Of a stretch of 19,583 nucleotides of DNA, positions 14,831-19,583 are shown piece after piece. This stretch comes from an uncultured Eubacteriales bacterium (GTDB lineage Bacteria > Bacillota > Clostridia > Oscillospirales > CAG-272): contig URDS01000042.1 in the NCBI GenBank assembly GCA_900546635.1, forward strand, positions 1 through 19,583. Direction: 5' to 3'. The number at the start of each line of letters is the position of its first letter. Within the stretch, counting starts at the first letter, position 1. Position numbers and translations under genes: made by a program. Under the pieces are notes generated by a model that saw nothing but the letters and a program-made list of their open reading frames with translations, had not been told where the DNA came from and made no database searches.

Positions 14831-14839
14831 CTTGGATTT

Positions 14840-14880
14840 CATAAAAAAGAGCGACGGCTGTGCCGTCGCTCTTTTTTATG
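14840..14880. terminator. Shared terminator of DUF1540 and spoIIIAH
   Basis: A perfect 19-bp stem (14840-14858 with 14862-14880) and a TGT loop, with A/T-rich arms giving T-runs both ways. The spoIIIAH stop codon (14876-14878) lies inside the stem. Confidence 0.92.
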
Positions 14881-15463
14881 AACGCTCAACGATTTTCACA
14901 TTAACCGGCTCCACGCCTGCCTGCTCATACACGATCTCATTAATCTGGGCAATGTCATTCGGAAGCAATCCCTCCGATTTTACCACAATACTGACGGTGC
15001 TTCCGTTCACCACCGCCACACAATCGGCAAATCCCTTGGCTTCCACCAAAGTTTCAATATTCGCCTCGCATTCGATATCCTTTGCGATCTGAGACATATC
15101 CGAAAAAGCCTGCGCCTTGGTCTCCTGAAGCGCTTCTGCGCTGTCTACAACTGTCTGTAAAACTTCAAGTGCTTCATCTCTTGCTTTTTGACGGCTCAGC
15201 ATGGTAGAAGAAAAATATTCATCCATGTTCACAGCGTCTTTCGGATTTTGGCTGTCCGAATCGGAATCGCCGTATACATCCGACATATTGTTCGTGCCAT
15301 AGCCAATTGTGCCGACAGGATCGCTGAACAGGATATAATTCACATAAACAGCGCCGCCGATGACCAAAATTGCCGCGATCACAATCAGATTTTTCTTCCC
15401 TATTTTGTGATAAGCATTTTTAAAAAAAGTGCCGACTCTCTTAAAATCCAATTTTGTCTTCAT
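14876..15463 (-). CDS. spoIIIAH: Stage III sporulation protein AH
   Basis: A 195-residue mother-cell protein with a short cytoplasmic N-terminus, one membrane segment (about residues 24-46) and an extracytoplasmic YscJ/FliF-like ring domain at the C-terminus (about 90-195, with the conserved IAKDIECEANIETLVEAKGF). It binds SpoIIQ across the intermembrane space to form the SpoIIIA-SpoIIQ channel. GGAGGT five bases before the ATG is strong. It is the last gene of the operon, 62 bases after spoIIIAG, and its stop lies inside the terminator. Confidence 0.96.
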   Translation of the reverse strand: MKTKLDFKRVGTFFKNAYHKIGKKNLIVIAAILVIGGAVYVNYILFSDPVGTIGYGTNNMSDVYGDSDSDSQNPKDAVNMDEYFSSTMLSRQKARDEALEVLQTVVDSAEALQETKAQAFSDMSQIAKDIECEANIETLVEAKGFADCVAVVNGSTVSIVVKSEGLLPNDIAQINEIVYEQAGVEPVNVKIVERS

Positions 15464-15525
15464 AGCTACCTCCGCTATATTTTTTATTTGATACTAATAT
15501 ATATTTCTTTTCGGTTTCCTTTATG

Positions 15526-15921
15526 CTATCCGCTGCCCGAAACCGTAATTTTTGTTGTGGGAAGTTGAAACAGCGTTTGAATCAATTGGTATAATTTGAG
15601 TTGAACCGCCGGATCATCCCCGCCGTCGCAAAGTACAGCCACACCGAGAATACGATTTTCCCCTGAAGTTTCGGAACTGCCAAAGCCACTGAATGCCGAA
15701 GCCGAAACAGATTCATACGTGATCATCACCTTTGCATTTTGCACCCCCCGCACGGAATTACAGAGACTCTCCAACTGAGACGCCACCGTATCCGCCTTTT
15801 GCTCCTCTGAGTCATGCCCCTCGCCCCCCAGCAGTGAAGAAAGGGCGATCAGCACCATGACAATCAGCAACATCGGAACAAACCACGGCTTTTGTCCGAG
15901 CCTGCAAAAAAAAGAGTTCAA
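15526..15921 (-). CDS. spoIIIAG: Stage III sporulation protein AG
   Basis: A 131-residue protein with one membrane segment (about residues 13-32) and the ring-forming domain (LESLCNSVRGVQNAKVMITY). SpoIIIAG forms a large ring in the intermembrane channel. It is much shorter than B. subtilis SpoIIIAG (about 229) and lacks most of the extended beta-ring insertion, as some clostridial forms do. The only in-frame start near the membrane segment is TTG at 15921, overlapping the spoIIIAF stop as TTGA, with AGAGG a long 10 bases upstream. Two T8 tracts flank the start, and frameshift translation from spoIIIAF is a possible alternative. Confidence 0.9.
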   Translation of the reverse strand: MNSFFCRLGQKPWFVPMLLIVMVLIALSSLLGGEGHDSEEQKADTVASQLESLCNSVRGVQNAKVMITYESVSASAFSGFGSSETSGENRILGVAVLCDGGDDPAVQLKLYQLIQTLFQLPTTKITVSGSG

Positions 15922-15929
15922 AAAAAATG
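15914..15929 (-). other. Slippery T8 tract at the spoIIIAF/spoIIIAG overlap
   Basis: On minus the spoIIIAF frame ends CAT TTT TTT TGA. The T TTT TTT heptamer is in the phase needed for a -1 shift, and a -1 shift enters the spoIIIAG frame at its TTG. No strong downstream hairpin was seen, so only the sequence arrangement is certain. Confidence 0.35.
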
Positions 15930-16382
15930 CACCTCTGCTTTCACGCCGTATTTCTCTCCCAAAAACTGCTTGACCGCATATGTGCTGACCAACATATCCT
16001 CAGACGGCAAATCAATTTCAATCGTAATCAGTTCCAGCGTTTCCCGATCAAGCGTAACCCTGCATCCCGATGTCTCCAAACCAAATTCCGTTTCCAAATC
16101 GCTCAGAATCTCTTGTTCCAGCCTTGTTTCCGCCTCGGAATAAATCTTTTCCATCATAGAATCGGAAAGCGATTGGAACGAATCGGACGTGCTTTCAAAC
16201 GTCACGATGGGAAAAGCTTCTCCCTGCCCGCTGAGCATACTGACAACCGAAACGGCGATCACCAAATTCATAGCCATGCCGAACACTTTTAAAAGTGTAT
16301 CGCTCCCCATTGAAGCAATAATCAGGCGGTATACCGCGCCCAGAACAGAAATTATGATGCAAAGCAAAAGAATATGATTCAT
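15918..16382 (-). CDS. spoIIIAF: Stage III sporulation protein AF
   Basis: A 154-residue membrane protein with two N-terminal membrane segments (about residues 3-22 and 30-50) and a soluble C-terminal domain (about 75-154, predicted ring-building fold, GCRVTLDRETLELITIEIDL). It is part of the SpoIIIA complex in the mother-cell engulfing membrane. Its ATG overlaps the spoIIIAE stop as ATGA, and its own TGA overlaps the TTG start of spoIIIAG. Order and length fit the family. Confidence 0.92.
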   Translation of the reverse strand: MNHILLLCIIISVLGAVYRLIIASMGSDTLLKVFGMAMNLVIAVSVVSMLSGQGEAFPIVTFESTSDSFQSLSDSMMEKIYSEAETRLEQEILSDLETEFGLETSGCRVTLDRETLELITIEIDLPSEDMLVSTYAVKQFLGEKYGVKAEVHFF

Positions 16383-17422
16383 GACAAAACCAGCGCGGGC
16401 ACACCGCCAAGAAAAATTCCGATATTTACAATTGCCATAATAAAAATCGCCGAAAATCCCGCAATGGAAAAATCAAACGCGCATTTTAAGTTTCCGAGAA
16501 AAGTCCGCGGCAACGTCATGGAAAAATAATCGCAAACAGAGATCAAAACAGAAAGAATCAAGCCCGTTATCCACAACATGAAAAGCACGGGTAAAAATAC
16601 CGCCAAAAGAAAAACAACCGATGCCATTCCGGTCGCATTTTTCACCGTGACAAGCCCGCCGCCCGCAAACCGTATGGCGTCTCCAATCGTCCCTCCGACG
16701 ACCGGTACCGCATTGCTGACCAAAAGTCTCAGTGTTTTGGCCGTAAATGTATCCATACTTGTCACCGTTAAGTTTTGACAGCCGATTACGATAAACAAAA
16801 GCGTGACACACACAGATAACGCGCCGAACAATGTGTTTCGGAACCACTTGGAAAACTGCAGCGTACCCGCATCTCCCGACACGACGCTGATCATGGCAAG
16901 CCCGATAAACACCGCGCACATAGCGGGAACGAGGCGGTCAATCAAAAACTGCGCGACAGAAAGAAAAATTGTGAGGAACACGCTGTTGGCGCCGGCTGCG
17001 GCTACATTTCCGCCGGAAGCCGTCATAACCCCCATAACAGGCGTCAATACGCCGAAAAACAACGTCATATCGTTCATATAAGAACATGCCCGTGACAACA
17101 GTTCATATACCGGTGCAGCGACCGTAACAGCCATCGCCATATTCAAAAAATATTGAACCGCACTGACTGCCGTACGGCTTTTTAAAAGATTTTGTACCAT
17201 ATGAAAAAGCCAAAATAAAAGCAGAAGACAGAGCGCCGGACGAATCCATTCCATGGCAAGATCCATATTTAAAAAACTACCGCGGAAAATATCGGCAACG
17301 CTCCGAATCAGTCCGCCGGTATCCCCGTCATATTCCCGGTAATTTTTGAGAATGTCCTTTGCATAATCGCTGACTACGCTGTTTTGCGCATCCTGTATAA
17401 ATTTTTCATATGTATCTTCCAT
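16379..17422 (-). CDS. spoIIIAE: Stage III sporulation protein AE
   Basis: A 347-residue polytopic membrane protein with about eight hydrophobic segments after an N-terminal soluble stretch. Conserved SpoIIIAE passages are visible, such as LTPVMGVMTASGG and SNAVPVVGGTIGDA. It is the large transmembrane export-gate-like component of the SpoIIIA channel. The chosen ATG follows GGAGA by six bases and lies two bases after the spoIIIAD stop; a longer reading would overlap spoIIIAD by 58 bases. It is shorter than B. subtilis SpoIIIAE (about 399), mainly at the N-terminus. No obvious signal peptide is seen. Confidence 0.95.
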   Translation of the reverse strand: MEDTYEKFIQDAQNSVVSDYAKDILKNYREYDGDTGGLIRSVADIFRGSFLNMDLAMEWIRPALCLLLLFWLFHMVQNLLKSRTAVSAVQYFLNMAMAVTVAAPVYELLSRACSYMNDMTLFFGVLTPVMGVMTASGGNVAAAGANSVFLTIFLSVAQFLIDRLVPAMCAVFIGLAMISVVSGDAGTLQFSKWFRNTLFGALSVCVTLLFIVIGCQNLTVTSMDTFTAKTLRLLVSNAVPVVGGTIGDAIRFAGGGLVTVKNATGMASVVFLLAVFLPVLFMLWITGLILSVLISVCDYFSMTLPRTFLGNLKCAFDFSIAGFSAIFIMAIVNIGIFLGGVPALVLS

Positions 17423-17424
17423 GT

Positions 17425-17811
17425 TCAGTCTCCAAAAATTTTCAATACCATCATCATTAAATCCGTAAAAACAGGCATACAAAGATACATAATTTCCAGC
17501 ACAGCCAACATCTCAATTCCGTGTACCATCCCTTTCTGCCCCGTTCCCTCGCATACAGTTGAAGCAACAGAAGCTACAACCGCCACGCCTGCCGATTTTA
17601 AAATGACATCAAAATACCGTATTTCTCCCTCAAGCCGTATGTTGTTCCGAATATACCCATAAAGTTCACCGGCACGTGTAATTGCGAATACCATAACCAC
17701 AATATAAATCAATGCGGATATCAATGCCGACAATTCTTTTTCGCGCTGAGAAATCAACAAAACCACAGCGCAGCTTAAAACAGCAAACGCACAGACTTTT
17801 AAAATCTCCAT
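17425..17811 (-). CDS. spoIIIAD: Stage III sporulation protein AD
   Basis: A 128-residue polytopic membrane protein with about four hydrophobic segments, matching SpoIIIAD in length (about 133) and in the conserved C-terminal half (RYFDVILKSAGVAVVASVAS, then CEGTG and HGIEMLAVLEIMYL). It is a small membrane component of the SpoIIIA apparatus. Its ATG overlaps the spoIIIAC stop by one base (TAATG), indicating coupled translation. Confidence 0.95.
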   Translation of the reverse strand: MEILKVCAFAVLSCAVVLLISQREKELSALISALIYIVVMVFAITRAGELYGYIRNNIRLEGEIRYFDVILKSAGVAVVASVASTVCEGTGQKGMVHGIEMLAVLEIMYLCMPVFTDLMMMVLKIFGD

Positions 17812-18005
17812 TATATTCCGAATATATAGCGTATTTTCTCAAACAGTTCCGACAACTTATCCACCAGCATGAGAAGCACCGCCACAATCCCCGCTACCGA
17901 TACCAGCATGGACTGTTCTTTTCTGTCCGCGCGATCTAGTACCAAACCGGAAAACATCACGATAATGCCCACGCCAATCACTTTATACACAAGCGTTATA
18001 TCCAT
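17811..18005 (-). CDS. spoIIIAC: Stage III sporulation protein AC
   Basis: A 64-residue membrane protein with two hydrophobic segments, matching SpoIIIAC in length (about 68) and in the GVGIIVMFSGLVLD and EQSMLVSVAGIVAVLLMLVD passages. It is related in fold to SpoIIIAD. GAGGAAATT before the ATG at 18005 supports this start over an ATG nine codons earlier. It is the first gene of this operon: spoIIIAA (ATPase) and spoIIIAB are not upstream, and no SpoIIIAB C-terminus can be read in any minus frame of 18006-18140. Confidence 0.94.
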   Translation of the reverse strand: MDITLVYKVIGVGIIVMFSGLVLDRADRKEQSMLVSVAGIVAVLLMLVDKLSELFEKIRYIFGI

Positions 18006-18041
18006 AATTTCCTCGCAAGCCGCTTTTTTCACCGACAGTAA

Positions 18042-18070
18042 TTTGTATGAAGCTTGTCTTTAAAGTATGC
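18042..18070 (-). promoter_or_regulatory. Candidate sigma-E promoter of the spoIIIAC operon
   Basis: On minus, GCATACT (18070-18064), a 14-base spacer and CATACAAA (18049-18042). These match the sigma-E patterns KMATATT and CATACANT at all but one position each. Transcription would start near 18036, about 30 bases before spoIIIAC. In B. subtilis spoIIIA is under sigma-E, but from a promoter before spoIIIAA. Confidence 0.65.
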
Positions 18071-18136
18071 CTGCCTGTCCTGAAATTTTCATGCAAAAGC
18101 AGTTGTTTATATCCCACGCGCTGTTTGCCGCCCAAA

Positions 18137-18163
18137 GAAAAAAGCGGATCTTTCGATCCGCTT
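18137..18163 (-). terminator. Terminator closing repeat copy A
   Basis: A 9-bp stem (18142-18150 with 18155-18163) has a GAAA tetraloop on minus, followed by a T-run. It would stop minus-strand transcription from the mobile region before the spoIIIA promoter. Confidence 0.88.
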
Positions 18164-18291
18164 CAGCCTGTCAAAAAAATAAAAATAGCAAACAAAATAC
18201 GTTTACAAGGCAGACATGAGCCGCCTTGTAAACACCTTACAGGCGCGCGAGTGCCGCCATCGGCGGTTATCCGTAAAAAAGAGTGTTTTTA
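18137..18291 (-). repeat. Complete copy of the interspersed structured repeat (copy A)
   Basis: Read on minus it contains, in order, an AAAAACACT-TTTTTTACG segment, the GC hairpin CCGCC-GAT-GGCGG (18254-18266), the palindrome GTTTACAAGGC/GCCTTGTAAAC (18201-18211 with 18223-18233, 11-nt loop), a T-rich linker, GACAGGCTGAA, and a terminator. Its 3' 55 bp match window bases 1-55 at 48 positions. Its 5' 38 bp match 19537-19574 at 30 positions, with the hairpin loop inverted. It points towards the spoIIIA operon. Confidence 0.8.
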
Positions 18292-18331
18292 CAAAAGTCA
18301 GTTAGTAGCAACTTCTTCGTAAAAAAGAGTG
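18272..18331. repeat. 14-bp direct repeat CGTAAAAAAGAGTG
   Basis: Identical copies lie at 18272-18285 and 18318-18331, 46 bp apart, at the 5' edge of repeat copy A. A diverged inverted relative lies at 19542-19555 in copy B. Confidence 0.75.
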
Positions 18332-18482
18332 GATGATTGCCGGCACACTTGCGATTGCTTCCAATCAGCACAGGGGACGCTACGCTTCCCCTGCGCTGGC
18401 TGCCGCCAACTGCCCCTTTGTGGACTTGCCGAACGGAAACGCCTTGCGCTGCAAGCTGTTCCTGTCCAGCAAGTTTTCGCAT
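18332..18482. other. GC-rich segment of unknown origin
   Basis: About 150 bp that are clearly richer in GC than the AT-rich DNA on both sides. Plus and minus frames stay open for 50 or more codons, but none has a good start, ribosome site or recognisable motif, and which frame was coding cannot be told. It is probably a fragment of a mobile-element gene left between repeat copy A and the vanZ promoter. Apart from this and the repeat, 18071-18485 holds no gene I can support. Confidence 0.4.
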
Positions 18483-18485
18483 AAT

Positions 18486-18542
18486 CTTAAGAAAAAACTT
18501 AATAAATCTTAACTACATTTTTAAGATGTAGGGATGTATAAT
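18486..18542 (+). promoter_or_regulatory. Promoter and CTTAA operator array of the vanZ-like gene
   Basis: Three CTTAA motifs (18486-18490, 18498-18502, 18508-18512) on plus are spaced 12 and 10 bases apart, followed by an inverted TTAAG (18521-18525). A perfect TATAAT lies at 18537-18542. The -35 position (TACATT) is poor. About one-turn direct repeats over a poor -35 are typical of activation by an OmpR-type response regulator; this is inferred. Confidence 0.5.
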
Positions 18543-18644
18543 AAGGTAAGTGACACGTTTGCGGAAGTGTATTAAGTTTAGAAGTATCGTTATAAGAAAT
18601 TAGGACTTTTCATTTATATGAGTGTATTGAGGAGGAACAGTTAT

Positions 18645-19142
18645 ATGAAATCAAAGAAAGTAACTTTGGGAATATTGATATTTTATATTATGGCATTGGT
18701 TTGGATTATTCTGTTCAAATTTCAGTTTTCTTTTGGACAATTAGACTGTTTGAGAAGTATAAATCTCATTCCATTTGCAGGTTCGGTTATTGTTAATGGT
18801 AAAGTTGATTTTAGTGAGATTATTCAGAATGGATTAGCGTTTGTTCCATTTGGAATTTTGATTAGCTCGCTTTGGAAAGAAAAAACTGTTATTATGAGGA
18901 TAGCACCAATTTTTGGAGTGAGCCTGATTTTTGAGATACTTCAATTTGTTTTTGCAGTTGGTGCAAGTGATATTACAGACCTTATTATGAATACATTGGG
19001 TGGAATAATTGGCATTGGAATATATTTTTTATTTTCCAAGGTATTTAAAAGTAAGTGCGATAAAATTATCAATATAATCAGTTTATGTTGTGCAGTATTT
19101 CTATTCTTATTTCTTGCATTTGATATTGTGTTTAATATGTAA
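18645..19142 (+). CDS. VanZ-like family membrane protein
   Basis: A 165-residue polytopic membrane protein with four to five hydrophobic segments. VanZ-family landmarks are the first segment ending WIILFKF, then INLIPFAGS, QNGLAFVPFGILISSL and the conserved ASDITDLIMNTLGGIIG. VanZ proteins raise tolerance to teicoplanin-type glycopeptides in some contexts, but many chromosomal homologues have no known role. AGGAGG eight bases upstream fixes this ATG; an earlier ATG at 18618 precedes that ribosome site. It is more AT-rich and uses different codons from the left-hand cluster, and lies between mobile-element fragments, so recent transfer is likely. Confidence 0.85.
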   Translation: MKSKKVTLGILIFYIMALVWIILFKFQFSFGQLDCLRSINLIPFAGSVIVNGKVDFSEIIQNGLAFVPFGILISSLWKEKTVIMRIAPIFGVSLIFEILQFVFAVGASDITDLIMNTLGGIIGIGIYFLFSKVFKSKCDKIINIISLCCAVFLFLFLAFDIVFNM

Positions 19143-19240
19143 AGAAAATGGAATTATAGTTTGTAGCTCTCTACACATCGAGATAATTTGTCCCGAACTT
19201 CCAAAACTGAATACCAGCTACCCACCGGCGGCACCACCCG

Positions 19241-19289
19241 GCAGGAAATCAGAAACGGTTTCCTGCTTTTTCTTTGCCCGGATGCCGGG
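19241..19289 (+). other. Hairpins before the relaxase: terminator or candidate oriT
   Basis: GCAGGAAA (19241-19248) pairs with TTTCCTGC (19259-19266) around a 10-nt loop, then TTTTTCTTTGCCCG. A second hairpin, CCCGG-ATG-CCGGG, spans 19277-19289. The first hairpin with its T-run would work as a terminator for vanZ. Its place directly before a MobQ-type relaxase gene, with a GCCC shortly 3' of an inverted repeat, is also what an oriT looks like. The sequence cannot decide. Bases 19143-19240 show nothing else. Confidence 0.5.
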
Positions 19290-19310
19290 AGAAAGGAGGT
19301 CACAACCGTC

Positions 19311-19583
19311 ATGCCACCATGCCCGCGCTTTGATTTAAGAATCGTCCAGCGGAGCAAGCGCCAGTCAGCCGTTGCTTCCGCCGCCTGCCAGAGTGGCGAA
19401 CGGCTGTTTTCCGAGTACGACCAGAAGCAGAACTACGATTCCCATAAAAGCGAAATCGTCCACACGGAAATCATGCTGCCGCCCCACGCCCACATCTACC
19501 GTTTTACTTCAAACCAAGTGATAAAAAATTTTCTTCAAAAACACTGTAATTTACGAATAGCCGCCATCGGCGGCGCGACGGCG
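19311..19583 (+). pseudogene. MobA/MobL relaxase N-terminus, damaged and running off the window
   Basis: The frame is open from ATG 19311 to the window end (91 codons). Residues 1-60 match the MobA/MobL (MobQ) relaxase start: FDLRIVQRSKRQSAVASAAC, SGERLFSEYD, then HTEIMLPPHA. Two defects are visible. At residue 26 Cys (TGC, 19386-19388) stands where the family has the nicking Tyr in AAYxSG. After about residue 60 the family sequence stops and the frame continues into AT-rich DNA and repeat copy B, so the second metal-binding region is missing. GGAGGT lies about 11 bases before the ATG. It would have initiated conjugal transfer of a mobilizable element; this copy is probably inactive. Confidence 0.72.
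19537..19583 (+). repeat. 5' part of the interspersed repeat (copy B)
   Basis: Bases 19537-19574 match the minus strand of 18253-18290 at 30 of 38 positions, including AAAAACACT, TTTACG and the CCGCC-GGCGG hairpin (19561-19573) with an inverted 3-nt loop. The copy is cut by the window end just before where copy A has its GTTTACAAGGC palindrome. It interrupts the relaxase frame. Confidence 0.7.

Noticed and set aside
18201..18233. GTTTACAAGGC palindrome as a simple terminator of an upstream gene
   Set aside because: It has no T-run directly after the stem, and the same arm with the same linker recurs at window base 1, so it belongs to the repeat.

Overview
The window reads as chromosomal DNA from an anaerobic, endospore-forming Clostridia. 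An Oscillospiraceae-like placement is an inference from gene content and moderate GC. The evidence is a spoIIIA block, sigG, spoIVB and a CwlD-type amidase, together with a TatD-linked radical SAM protein, a DUF1540 peptide, an SLH-domain surface protein and a bacterial glutaminyl-tRNA synthetase beside a divergent GltX.

Layout. Bases 1-86 are the 3' part of an interspersed repeat ending in a terminator. Bases 220-3580 (minus) hold metG-tatD-radical SAM, coupled by TAATG overlaps and driven by a sigma-A promoter at 3615-3643. A cwlD-like amidase (3668-4399) precedes it. Bases 4553-9700 (minus) form a metallohydrolase-gltX-glnS-cohesin/SLH gene train behind a sigma-A promoter at 9735-9763, ending in a strong hairpin at 4479-4524. 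A tRNA-Leu(CAA) unit with its own promoter and terminator lies at 9957-10113. L-lactate dehydrogenase and spoIVB run on plus (10298-12462) and meet sigG (minus) at a perfect 38-bp palindrome. A degenerate ROK regulator (plus) is head-to-head with sigG, followed by a DUF1540 gene. That gene meets the spoIIIAC-AD-AE-AF-AG-AH operon (minus, 14876-18005) at a shared terminator.

The sporulation genes fit one programme. sigG has a candidate sigma-F promoter and spoIIIAC a candidate sigma-E promoter. SpoIIIAC-AH builds the mother cell-forespore channel needed for late SigG activity, SpoIVB signals from forespore to mother cell, and CwlD acts in cortex maturation. spoIIIAA and spoIIIAB, normally first in the operon, are absent here; a repeat and mobile-element debris occupy that side.

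The right end (18137-19583) is accessory DNA: a complete copy of the structured repeat, an unidentified GC-rich segment, an AT-rich vanZ-like gene with an array of CTTAA motifs at its promoter, a possible oriT or terminator hairpin, and a MobA/MobL relaxase start. In the relaxase the usual catalytic Tyr is Cys, and the frame runs into another repeat copy. Both window edges fall inside this repeat, as expected if the sequence is a contig broken at a multicopy element.
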